23,633 nt of DNA from a virus: positions 1-23,633 of the IMG/VR virus record IMGVR_UViG_3300037010_003744; one strand, 5' to 3'. The notes beneath the pieces were generated by a model. It was given only the letters and a program-made list of their open reading frames with translations. It did no database searches and had not been told where the DNA came from. Shown in pieces: positions 7,544 to 13,338 of this stretch (its first letter is position 1; each line of letters starts with the position of its first letter). Both the position numbers and the translations under genes were made by a program.

Positions 7544-7563
7544 CACAGGCAGCGGCGGAGCTG
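7507..7563 (+). promoter_or_regulatory. Candidate programmed -1 frameshift signal (portal to MuF)
   Basis: An A8 run (7507-7514) supplies the heptamer A AAA AAA in the portal frame, one of the most slip-prone sequences known in bacteria. Four bases later a perfect 9-bp inverted repeat begins: CAGCTCCGC (7518-7526) with GCGGAGCTG (7555-7563). The portal stop TAA (7541-7543) is in the 28-base loop. After a -1 shift the frame is open from AAC at 7513 through the whole MuF domain to 8388. No phage of this type is known to me to use this exact signal, so its function is inferred from sequence layout. Transcript slippage on the A run is an alternative. Confidence 0.65.
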
Positions 7564-7605
7564 TATCCCAAAAAAGTAGTCGAACCTTTTCAGGCAAAAG
7601 ATGGA

Positions 7606-8388
7606 GTGGATCTGTCTCAGCTTTTTGCATCCGTCACCGAGCGGGTGTACAACAAACTCATCGAGGCCGGTGACATCGACGAAGCCACCTGGCAAGCCAC
7701 CACCGACGAGCTGTGGAAATCTGTGGCCGAAGGCTACGGCATCAATCCGGTCGGTGAGTTCTCCAGGGCAGAGAAATTTATCCTGGAGCTGCGCGCCAAC
7801 GTCAATGTTTTTGCGGCCTTTAAGAACCACTTAAACATCATTGAACTGGTGAATGAGCTTACCGGTCCCGACGACAAGCCGGTGCCCTTCAGTGAGTTTA
7901 AAAAACATGCGCTGAGCATCAACGAGAAGTACAACAAAAACTACTTGCAGGCCGAGTACAACTACGCTACCGCCGCAGGCCGCGCTGCCGAAAACTGGAA
8001 AGCAGTAGAAGCACGTGGCGGAAAGCTGCTGTACCTCACCCAGCGCGATGGGCGCGTGCGCGATGCTCACCGCGAGCTGGACGGCACGGTGCTGGCCATC
8101 CACAATGAAGACGGCTCAATTAATAATTTCTGGACCATATACTATCCGCCAAATGGTTGGAACTGCCGGTGTTACTCCCGGTGGAGAAACAACGACACGC
8201 CCACGGTGATGCCGCAGGGATTCCCGGACGTGAAAGAAATGTTTCAAAATAATGTGGGCATTACCGGCCAGGTATTTACTGACGCACATCCATTCATCAA
8301 AGAGGTAGGACGCGACCAGGCAGAAAAAATTCGGCAGCAAGCCGAGAAGATGCAGAAGGAATGGGAAGCTAAACACGTAAAGGAATGA
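7606..8388 (+). CDS. MuF-type head morphogenesis protein (Mu F/SPP1 gp7-like), probably translated by frameshift from portal
   Basis: The 260 codons from a GTG at 7606 encode a minor head protein of the Mu F / SPP1 gp7 family. The signature is near residues 145-190: LTQRDGRVRDAHRELDGTVL, then YYPPNGWNCRCYSR, with the conserved NCRC cysteines. Such proteins bind the portal and a few copies enter the capsid. There is no ATG in frame before or near the domain. The frame is open upstream to the A8 run inside the portal gene, adding 31 residues from NFSSAQLVQITQAAAELYPK onward. Either GTG 7606 is the start, or more likely the domain is made as a portal fusion. It is joined to the gpG-like gene by ATGA. 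Confidence 0.85.
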   Translation: MDLSQLFASVTERVYNKLIEAGDIDEATWQATTDELWKSVAEGYGINPVGEFSRAEKFILELRANVNVFAAFKNHLNIIELVNELTGPDDKPVPFSEFKKHALSINEKYNKNYLQAEYNYATAAGRAAENWKAVEARGGKLLYLTQRDGRVRDAHRELDGTVLAIHNEDGSINNFWTIYYPPNGWNCRCYSRWRNNDTPTVMPQGFPDVKEMFQNNVGITGQVFTDAHPFIKEVGRDQAEKIRQQAEKMQKEWEAKHVKE

Positions 8389-8855
8389 TACGCAACATCA
8401 ACACCGGCCAGCCGATCGGCGGTGACTTTCGCAGCGCGGCAGAAAAGCTACGCGTATTTACCACCGAGCAACTTCCGGAGTTCACCGAGATGGCCGCACA
8501 GGATATCGTTGACAAAAGCTTTCAGGGTGAACACTACGAAGGGAACACCAGCAAGTGGAAAGGCCGGAAGAAGGAAGAGCAGCCGGGAAAGGAACGTGGT
8601 GGCCGTAGAGCACTGCTGGTAAAGACCGGCGCGCTCGTGGAACAAACCAAAGCCGAGCGCCGTGGCATGGATGTGGTAATCGCCAGCAACACGCCCTACA
8701 GCCAGGTACACAACGAAGGGTTGAGAGCTGGCCGTGGTGCAGGATTCCAGATGCCGCAGCGACAATACATGCCCATACCCGGAGAGACAAACCACGAGCT
8801 CGAAGCGCAGATCGATCGGTTTGTTGAAGATCATTTAGACAAAATTTTTGGATAA
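8385..8855 (+). CDS. Phage virion morphogenesis protein (Mu gpG-like)
   Basis: This 156-aa protein fits the phage virion morphogenesis family represented by Mu G, which acts in head completion or tail joining. Supporting features are the N-terminal helical region with LPEFTEMAAQDIVDKSF, the central WKGRKKEEQPG followed by RRALLVKTGALVEQTKAE (the common 'L..TG.L..S' pattern), and the C-terminal VIASNTPYSQVHNEG, a strong family signature, with MPQRQYMPIPGE. The ATGA overlap with MuF couples the two, as in Mu where F and G are adjacent. The length is typical. Confidence 0.85.
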   Translation: MIRNINTGQPIGGDFRSAAEKLRVFTTEQLPEFTEMAAQDIVDKSFQGEHYEGNTSKWKGRKKEEQPGKERGGRRALLVKTGALVEQTKAERRGMDVVIASNTPYSQVHNEGLRAGRGAGFQMPQRQYMPIPGETNHELEAQIDRFVEDHLDKIFG

Positions 8856-8868
8856 CCCATAAAAAGCC

Positions 8869-9429
8869 ATGTACACCTATCCGTATCAGATCATCAAGAA
8901 GAAACTTCAGGCCGACGTACCCGAGCTGAAAGAAGTTGATTGGTTCCTGCATCAGTACGATACAACCAAAAAGGAAGGCAACTTTATGACGGCGGAACCC
9001 GGAGTGTACATCGAGTTTCCGGCAGAAATTGAGTTGCAGCAGCTTGGCTTTAACATTCAGATGGCCGATGTCACCTGGACGCTGCACCTGGCCACTACCA
9101 ATGTGTTTGAAGACGACCGGCGCGTGCAGAAGGTGAGTGCCACCGATCATGCCATGATCATGGATAAGATTTTCCGCAGCCTGTTAAACTGGAGTAGTAA
9201 GCTTTCGTACTTGCCGGCCTTCGCAGCGCTCGCCGGTACATCCACTGATCAGCGCGTGGTAGGCACCATTGCACGGGTGGGTATCAATCCGCCGCACGTG
9301 TTAAAATCGCTGATGGTCACCAAGCAAAAGTTTCGTTGCGCGATGTACGATCATGCTGCCAATCCAACCTTGCAGACGATCATGAACGTGCCACTTCAAA
9401 TCAGCTCGACGGTTCGCGTAATTCAGTAA
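8869..9429 (+). CDS. Probable tail completion/terminator protein (gp37-position)
   Basis: The 186-aa protein follows the gpG-like gene in the connector arm. It starts YTYPYQIIKKKLQADVPELKE, an amphipathic N-terminal helix, then alternates strands such as PGVYIEFPAEIELQQLG and ADVTWTLHLATTNVFED. This is the alpha/beta layout of small tail-terminator or head-tail joining proteins. I do not recognise a specific domain. The position after DUF1320, portal, MuF and gpG makes a head-tail joining role likely. The leader is A-rich (ATAAAAAGCC) and there is no overlap with gpG. The gene is followed by a separate promoter for the next small gene. Confidence 0.5.
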   Translation: MYTYPYQIIKKKLQADVPELKEVDWFLHQYDTTKKEGNFMTAEPGVYIEFPAEIELQQLGFNIQMADVTWTLHLATTNVFEDDRRVQKVSATDHAMIMDKIFRSLLNWSSKLSYLPAFAALAGTSTDQRVVGTIARVGINPPHVLKSLMVTKQKFRCAMYDHAANPTLQTIMNVPLQISSTVRVIQ

Positions 9430-9464
9430 ATAAAAAAGATATCCACAACCGAACCGATTGTTTG

Positions 9465-9494
9465 TTGATAACTGTTAAACCTTCGTTATTTTAC
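9465..9494 (+). promoter_or_regulatory. Bacteroidota-type promoter for the 85-aa HTH gene
   Basis: TTG at 9465-9467, exactly 19 bases, then TATTTTAC at 9487-9494, close to the TAnnTTTG box. The ATG at 9499 is 4 bases after the box, so the transcript would start at or within a base or two of the start codon, giving a leaderless message. The same geometry appears before the small terminase gene. Confidence 0.5.
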
Positions 9495-9498
9495 AACA

Positions 9499-9756
9499 AT
9501 GACAGAAGGCCAGTCTACAGCACATCCCGAAACGCTTTCCCTTTTCAGCGGCGAGTTTGCCGTCAATGATCGTGTCGCTAAAGTCACAGCGATCAAAAAA
9601 AAGAACTTTTCAGCGCGCAATAAGCGCATTCAAATCCGGTTCAATGAGCTGCACAACGACAAGCGCATTCGCTACGACGATGTGATGGAAACGCTGGCTC
9701 TTGAATTCTGCCTGGCGAAGAGCACGATCCTGAAAGCGCTCAAATCAAAGGAATAA
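9499..9756 (+). CDS. Small HTH-like regulatory protein, 85 aa
   Basis: The protein has a variable N-terminus with PETLSLFSGEF and a conserved-looking basic core: SARNKRIQIRFNELHNDKRI, followed by RYDDVMETLALEFCLAKSTI. The last part looks like a helix-turn-helix ending in a recognition helix (AKSTILKALKS). Short proteins of this form are common in Bacteroidota mobile elements, but I cannot name a family. It has its own promoter and converges with the minus-strand genes on a shared bidirectional hairpin. Its last four codons and stop lie inside the 42-base repeat that recurs at 10279. A late-gene activator role, taking the place of Mu Mor or C, is possible but not shown. Confidence 0.6.
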   Translation: MTEGQSTAHPETLSLFSGEFAVNDRVAKVTAIKKKNFSARNKRIQIRFNELHNDKRIRYDDVMETLALEFCLAKSTILKALKSKE

Positions 9757-9788
9757 AAAAAGCGCTGATTTCTCAGCGCTTCCACAAA
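9742..9788. repeat. Direct repeat copy 1 flanking the cargo module
   Basis: A 42-base stretch (9742-9783) is identical to 10279-10320 and extends five more bases if a single C insertion in the second copy is allowed. It covers the last codons of the 85-aa gene and the terminator hairpin. Spacing between copies is 537 bases. The unit probably marks duplication or recombination when the two-gene module was inserted. Confidence 0.9.
9760..9781 (-). terminator. Intrinsic terminator (minus strand; may also serve plus)
   Basis: AAGCGCTGA and TCAGCGCTT form a perfect 9-bp stem with a 4-base loop. On the minus strand the stem runs into a seven-T tract, ending the two-gene module. On the plus strand it directly follows the stop of the 85-aa gene and may also stop that transcript. 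Confidence 0.8.
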
Positions 9789-9796
9789 GTAGGGGT

Positions 9797-9994
9797 TTAT
9801 TCCCTTATGGCTCTCATAACCGTACAACGATGAATAGTTACCTCATCGTCTTTGTAGGGCCTATTATTGCGAGAAATGTGATAACTGATCGTATCGTAAT
9901 TTCTGCCCGGATTATGCTCTAAAAAAACAGTAAGGGTCGAGTAGCACTCTACCCGACCGTCTGCCCAAACCGCAATGATCACTTTATTCACCAT
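9797..9994 (-). CDS. Cargo module protein 2, 65 aa, unknown
   Basis: From the ATG at 9994 the protein reads MVNKVIIAVWADGRVECYST and continues with LTVFLEHNPGRNYDTISYHI, a basic stretch and EVTIHRCTVMRAIRE. It looks like a small alpha/beta protein. The frame is open to an earlier ATG at 10063, but the start at 9994 overlaps the upstream stop by only 11 bases and is preferred. It is the second gene of a repeat-flanked pair with its own promoter, and it ends just before a terminator. I do not recognise it. The position and insulation from the phage operons suggest expression in the lysogen. Confidence 0.55.
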   Translation of the reverse strand: MVNKVIIAVWADGRVECYSTLTVFLEHNPGRNYDTISYHISRNNRPYKDDEVTIHRCTVMRAIRE

Positions 9995-10178
9995 CAGCGG
10001 CAGAGCATAAGCCCAATTTATAAGCCTCTTCACGAGTAGCGTTGATGTGTTCTGTGGGGTCAATGATCATCACTTGAATGGTATCATCCCAGCTTTTAAG
10101 GTTACCGCGTTGCTCGTTAAAATCAATCACTTTGTAATTTGATGGGTTCATTGCACTGACTTCTTTAATCGTTTTCAT
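9984..10178 (-). CDS. Cargo module protein 1, 64 aa, unknown
   Basis: The 64-aa protein starts MKTIKEVSAMNPSNYKVIDF and contains KSWDDTIQVMIIDPTEHINA, then REEAYKLGL. It is the first gene after a clear Bacteroidota-type promoter, with a leader of about 20 bases, and is translationally coupled to the next gene by an 11-base overlap. No domain is recognised. Three TACGTAA-like sites over its promoter suggest it is controlled by a DNA-binding protein, possibly one of the pair. The pair could confer a lysogen trait such as exclusion, or act as a small toxin-antitoxin, but nothing in the sequence decides this. Confidence 0.55.
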   Translation of the reverse strand: MKTIKEVSAMNPSNYKVIDFNEQRGNLKSWDDTIQVMIIDPTEHINATREEAYKLGLCSAADGE

Positions 10179-10199
10179 TTTGCTGTTTGTTTTAAATTG

Positions 10200-10249
10200 T
10201 TACGTAAATATACCACTTAATACGTAAAAGTCAATAGTTTGTTACGAAA
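10200..10249. promoter_or_regulatory. Three operator-like TTACGTAA repeats
   Basis: TTACGTAA (10200-10207, a perfect palindrome), ATACGTAA (10220-10227) and TTACGAAA (10242-10249) are spaced by 20 and 22 bases, about two helical turns. They cover the -7 box, the spacer and the region upstream of -33 of the cargo promoter. A repressor binding along one face of the DNA would fit. The binding protein is unknown. Confidence 0.45.
10205..10234 (-). promoter_or_regulatory. Promoter of the cargo module
   Basis: On the minus strand TTG (10232-10234), a 19-base spacer and TATATTTA (10205-10212) give a good Bacteroidota promoter. The predicted start is near 10199, about 20 bases before the ATG at 10178. 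It is overlapped by the repeated TTACGTAA-like sites. Confidence 0.6.
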
Positions 10250-10278
10250 AAAGCATAATATTTTTGTAATACTTTTAA

Positions 10279-10326
10279 AAATCAAAGGAATAAAAAAAGC
10301 GCTGATTTCTCAGCGCTTCCCACAAA
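10279..10326. repeat. Direct repeat copy 2 flanking the cargo module
   Basis: 10279-10320 is identical to 9742-9783, then continues with one extra C and five matching bases. This copy also includes the bases that encode the C-terminus of the 85-aa gene at the other copy, although here they are not part of any gene. It therefore looks like the derived copy. Confidence 0.9.
10297..10318 (-). terminator. Intrinsic terminator of the early operon
   Basis: The same 9-bp stem, 4-base loop and seven-T tract as at 9760-9781 lies 42 bases after the stop of the last early-operon gene. It would end leftward early transcription and insulate the cargo promoter. Confidence 0.8.
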
Positions 10327-10359
10327 TAGATCCCGTGTGAATCCCGATCTGTCGATCGG

Positions 10360-11253
10360 TCACTTACGCGCTCTTTCCTCTCTACCTGTGTATAAAATTG
10401 GACTAAGTGTGCTCTGAATTTTTTGTTGCTCCCAAAGAAAAATTAAAGAATTCTGAAACTGATATATCATGTTTATCAATCGTACCTTAAAAGGAATAAT
10501 GGTGAGTTCTTCAATTGGGATAAATATTGGATTGCTGCTATATTCTTCATAGTAAAAAACGAAGTGCCAACCATATCCAACTATAAAATCTCTCCGCAAT
10601 CTAACGGGGATGATGATATGGGGCTTTTGCTTTGGGCTAACATTATTCAGTATCGATATTATGCCTCTTAAATCCTGCTCGGTGATTTTCTTGTAGCTCA
10701 ATTCAATTAAGTTTCCTTTGTTCGGTTTAATCTCCATCATGAACACCGTGTCCTTTTTAAGGTAGTAAGTATAGGTAGTGGTGATAAAGTGATGGTTCTC
10801 GCTGCGGCCCAGCTTCAGGATGTAGGTGCCATCTTGCCCGTAGTTTGTTTTAAGGCCCGTCTGGCTGTAGAAGTTGACGTGCGTGTGTTTGTCCTTCACC
10901 TGAGCCACAAAGCTGACCAGCTCGCTATACGATGCCCGCAGCTTCACATACTTCTGATCGTAGCCTTCGGTGGTCTGCGCTGAGGCGAAGAGGGAGCAGA
11001 AGAAAAAAAACACAGGTAACATTTTACCTTTCAGTGCAGATAAATCAGTTTTTTTATACTTGAGTCGTTTCACTTTTATCTCTACACCTGCTAAATAAAA
11101 CTTAACATCTCGCCATTCATATGGCTTACCTGCTGCTTTTTTATCTAACTCATCTAATCTTATAACTTCTCCTCTACTCAGAGGTCTTATTTGATCTTGT
11201 TGACGCTTCCTCAACAATTTCATTTCGCTTTGTTCTTCTTTAGTTAACCCCAT
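10360..11253 (-). CDS. 297-aa ORF with buried signal peptide; possible fusion or secreted cargo protein
   Basis: Residues 1-76 are a charged cytoplasmic-type segment (MGLTKEEQSEMKLLRKRQQD, later YEWRDVKFYLAGVEI and RLKYKKTD). At residue 77 an in-frame ATG (11025) begins a textbook signal peptide: MLPVFFFFCSLFASAQ followed by TTEG. If translation starts there, a 221-aa exported protein results, with strands such as GTYILKLGRSENHHF and TYYLKKDTVFMMEIK. The family is unknown. The first 76 residues may be a separate or truncated phage gene fused in frame; the pattern YxWxDVxFxLxG faintly recalls phage tail-tube proteins. It is the last gene of the early operon, after GemA, and an early-operon place for a secreted protein is odd. 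Confidence 0.6.
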   Translation of the reverse strand: MGLTKEEQSEMKLLRKRQQDQIRPLSRGEVIRLDELDKKAAGKPYEWRDVKFYLAGVEIKVKRLKYKKTDLSALKGKMLPVFFFFCSLFASAQTTEGYDQKYVKLRASYSELVSFVAQVKDKHTHVNFYSQTGLKTNYGQDGTYILKLGRSENHHFITTTYTYYLKKDTVFMMEIKPNKGNLIELSYKKITEQDLRGIISILNNVSPKQKPHIIIPVRLRRDFIVGYGWHFVFYYEEYSSNPIFIPIEELTIIPFKVRLINMIYQFQNSLIFLWEQQKIQSTLSPILYTGREERARK

Positions 11254-11306
11254 ATTTGTGTTTGTTAAATGTCCTCGATGTTCATGCCTTCTAAATTACT
11301 GATTTC

Positions 11307-11705
11307 TTAAACTCCCTTCAAATACTGTTTATAAACCTCTTCAAACTGGCTTACCAGCTTCGGCAACTCCTCGTAGGTGTGGCCATCAAGTGCCTTGTGC
11401 GCATGGCCGTACTTCATGCACCAACTATTGATCCGCTCCATATCCACATAGCCCTTTTTTGTCCAGTTCATTTCGTGCGCCAGGCTCAATATCTTGTTGC
11501 GCATTTTATCGCTGCGTTTGTCCGTCACGTCAAGGCTTTTTAAGTGGCCGATGAGCGCACCGGCTTCGGCATAGCTCAGGTCTTTCGTGCTTTCGCTGCG
11601 GCCGGCCGTGAAGCTGCTCACTATGCTTTTCTTATCGTCGGTCAATCCATTCTTGTTGAACAGCGCATGGATCGCCCGGAGCTGGTTGGCGGTGAGGGGT
11701 TTCAT
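11307..11705 (-). CDS. gemA: GemA-like regulatory protein (Mu gp16, DUF1018)
   Basis: The 132-aa protein from the ATG at 11705 begins MKPLTANQLRAIHALFNKNG and shows the family order: KSIVSSFTAGRSESTKDLSY, EAGALIGHLKSL, DKMRNKILSLAHEMNW and a C-terminal INSWCMKYGHAHKALDGHTY with ELPKLVSQFEEVYK. This matches the GemA/gp16 family of Mu-like phages, which modulates host gene expression and DNA supercoiling. The start is fixed by the ATGA overlap with the upstream gene; a longer frame to 11735 is therefore unlikely. Its place near the end of the early operon matches Mu. Confidence 0.85.
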   Translation of the reverse strand: MKPLTANQLRAIHALFNKNGLTDDKKSIVSSFTAGRSESTKDLSYAEAGALIGHLKSLDVTDKRSDKMRNKILSLAHEMNWTKKGYVDMERINSWCMKYGHAHKALDGHTYEELPKLVSQFEEVYKQYLKGV

Positions 11706-11992
11706 AGAGAAAATAAATTTAGTTGGGAATTCCATCTCACGAATCGGGATTTATGCACGCCAATGGGAAGGATGTAGTTATGCTGCACAACCGTATCGCC
11801 AACCCCCCATTCACCGTGACCTGATGGAACGAGTTTGTAAACAAATGAATCATCAGTTTCTCCGATAATTGTTATTTCTTCTTCCTTCTTAACCCATCCT
11901 ACAGGAAGTGTGTATTCACCGGTCTCCACTCTGAACACCCCTAGTTTTGGTTGGTCGAAGGCTTTGAATTCAAATAGCGGTTTCATAGTCAT
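11702..11992 (-). CDS. Unknown 96-aa early protein
   Basis: The protein reads MTMKPLFEFKAFDQPKLGVF, with strands FRVETGEYTLPVGWV, EEEITIIGETDDSFVYKL and VVQHNYILPIG. It appears to be a small all-beta protein. Its start overlaps the HNH stop and its stop overlaps the gemA start, both as ATGA, so it is part of a coupled series. No family is recognised. Confidence 0.65.
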   Translation of the reverse strand: MTMKPLFEFKAFDQPKLGVFRVETGEYTLPVGWVKKEEEITIIGETDDSFVYKLVPSGHGEWGVGDTVVQHNYILPIGVHKSRFVRWNSQLNLFSL

Positions 11993-12342
11993 CGTTTAAA
12001 TAGTTCTTCTGTCAAATCAAAAAATGATACCCCTTTATCGTCGTGCTTTACTAATTTTAACGGTATTACTTTCTTTGGTATCCACTTCTTCGATTTCCTT
12101 CGTGCCAAGCGGGATTCAACATCAAGCCTTCTCGACCTGTAATATTCTAACGGCAATTCTCTCATATCATGCCCACGGATCGAATTGCAGATTTTATGAG
12201 TTGCCCGGACCGGCCCCTTCTTTCCGCCTAACACAACCGGAACAATATGATCCGTAGAGACTTCCTCGGGCTTCATTTCATCTCCACAGAGTGCACAAAT
12301 CCAATCTTGCTCAGAAGCCAGCATTCTCAGTTTTTGATTCAT
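11989..12342 (-). CDS. HNH endonuclease
   Basis: The 117-aa protein has the HNH fold near its N-terminus: CALCG (C16, C19), STDHIVPVVLGGKKG (D31, H32), and THKICNSIRG (H49, C52, N53). The catalytic DH and the C..N elements are present. The C-terminal half is basic (SRLARRKSKKW) and may bind DNA. It could be a free-standing homing-type nuclease or a phage enzyme acting on host or phage DNA. ATGA overlaps on both sides make it an integrated part of the operon rather than a recent insertion. Confidence 0.8.
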   Translation of the reverse strand: MNQKLRMLASEQDWICALCGDEMKPEEVSTDHIVPVVLGGKKGPVRATHKICNSIRGHDMRELPLEYYRSRRLDVESRLARRKSKKWIPKKVIPLKLVKHDDKGVSFFDLTEELFKR

Positions 12343-12554
12343 AACGCTAATCTTAATTGCGGCGCCAGCGCCATCACGGGAAACTCGGAATAGAGCATTT
12401 CACCGTTTGCGAGGTTGAGCGCCTTTTGCTTTTTACGGTAGTGTATATCGCGGCACCTGTTGCACACCAGCTCGCCGGTGTCGCCATCGCGGAAGCCTCT
12501 GAACAGGCCGTTGGGTTTCATACCCGGATCAGTTTGGCAGTGCGTGCAGATCAT
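12339..12554 (-). CDS. Small zinc-ribbon-like protein, 71 aa
   Basis: Two CxxC pairs (C3-C6 and C31-C34: CTHC and CNRC) 24 residues apart, with a basic segment after the second (RYRKKQK-like), suggest a zinc ribbon. The protein is 71 aa. It is coupled by ATGA to the membrane gene upstream and to the HNH gene downstream. It may bind DNA or RNA polymerase, but its function is unknown. Confidence 0.65.
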   Translation of the reverse strand: MICTHCQTDPGMKPNGLFRGFRDGDTGELVCNRCRDIHYRKKQKALNLANGEMLYSEFPVMALAPQLRLAL

Positions 12555-12784
12555 AGATATTTTTTCTTAAACCATCTCACCAAGTCGATGATCTTAAATA
12601 CGATCGAAATGATTGCCACCTCAACGAGAATGGCAAACAGAAGCATGCCGATGTAGATGCCTTCATCTTCTCCACTTTTCATCTGCGGCTTGAGTAGGAT
12701 GTCCATCAAGAACACCAGCCCGAACGGGAAAAACAAAATGGTTAACAGTAAAACTGTATCCCAAAATTCTCTTGCTTTGGTCAT
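12551..12784 (-). CDS. Two-TM membrane protein, 77 aa
   Basis: There are two strongly hydrophobic segments (about 10-31 and 43-66) joined by a short acidic loop (SGEDEG), and the C-terminus is basic (RWFKKKYL), consistent with both termini inside. It is encoded in the early operon, far from the lysis genes, so a role in superinfection exclusion or host membrane modification is more likely than lysis. No family is recognised. The stop overlaps the next ATG. Confidence 0.6.
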   Translation of the reverse strand: MTKAREFWDTVLLLTILFFPFGLVFLMDILLKPQMKSGEDEGIYIGMLLFAILVEVAIISIVFKIIDLVRWFKKKYL

Positions 12785-13066
12785 TTAAAATCTTATTCTA
12801 TATGTTCTATTGATAAAATCCTTTACCTTCTCATCCACCGGAAGTTGATGCACATAAGGCATATCGCTATGAAGTTGAAACCAGTGTTCCCATTCGTCCG
12901 AATCAATATTGGGTTCATTTGAGCAAGTCGATTGGAGTTCCGTTACCTTCCAGAAAGTCTTCGATGGATGTCTATCCCATCCTGTCGCCTCATAAACCAG
13001 ATCGCCACTACAGTAAGGACATAGTCCTTTGAAAGTAAATTTTGTAGTTGGAGTGACGATTTTCAT
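12785..13066 (-). CDS. Unknown 93-aa protein with CPYC motif
   Basis: The protein has CPYC at residues 16-19 and a single further Cys at 48 (STCSNEP), in a Trp-rich context (TGWDRHPSKTFWKV, WEHWFQLH). The Cys pair could be half of a metal site, perhaps completed by His residues. Its stop abuts the membrane gene start, and its start overlaps the upstream stop as ATGA. I do not recognise a family. Confidence 0.6.
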   Translation of the reverse strand: MKIVTPTTKFTFKGLCPYCSGDLVYEATGWDRHPSKTFWKVTELQSTCSNEPNIDSDEWEHWFQLHSDMPYVHQLPVDEKVKDFINRTYRIRF

Positions 13067-13338
13067 TTCATCAACTGTTTCGCCTTCTCGATCAATTCCT
13101 CCTTATGCTTCAATAATTCGGTCTTGATTACTCTCTTTATTTCAAGCATGATCTTTTCCGAAACTACGATACCTACTGACACCATTCCTGGTTTCAATCC
13201 AGAAAAAGAAATTCCATCATAGTATGCTATTGTTTCTGTAACATCAGATAAAACACTAATTTTTGAAAGCTGCATTTCTATAAATTCCTTCTCCTCATTG
13301 ATCGCTTTAATAGCGCTTAATTTCTCTTCGATGTTCAT
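13063..13338 (-). CDS. Unknown 91-aa coiled-coil protein
   Basis: The N-terminal helix (MNIEEKLSAIKAINEEKEFI) and the C-terminal helix (LKHKEELIEKAKQLMK) are strongly charged with heptad-like spacing, flanking a central GISFSGLKPGMVSVGIVVSE that looks like a hairpin of strands. Such a layout suits a small oligomer. The start lies within the end of the upstream gene (32-base overlap) and the stop overlaps the next ATG. Function is unknown. Confidence 0.6.
   Translation of the reverse strand: MNIEEKLSAIKAINEEKEFIEMQLSKISVLSDVTETIAYYDGISFSGLKPGMVSVGIVVSEKIMLEIKRVIKTELLKHKEELIEKAKQLMK

Noticed and set aside
9336-9569. Plus-strand 77-codon frame across the end of the tail-completion candidate
   Set aside because: It overlaps a well-supported gene and the following promoter, and its sequence has no domain-like pattern.
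9797-10178. Firm call of a toxin-antitoxin pair for the cargo genes
   Set aside because: Size, coupling and operators would fit, but neither protein shows a recognisable toxin or antitoxin domain.
9742-10326. Interpretation of the 42-base repeats as insertion sequence ends
   Set aside because: They are direct, not inverted, include a terminator and a gene end, and no transposase lies between them.
11989-12342. HNH gene as a recent homing insertion
   Set aside because: It is joined by ATGA overlaps on both sides, which is unlike a recent insertion.
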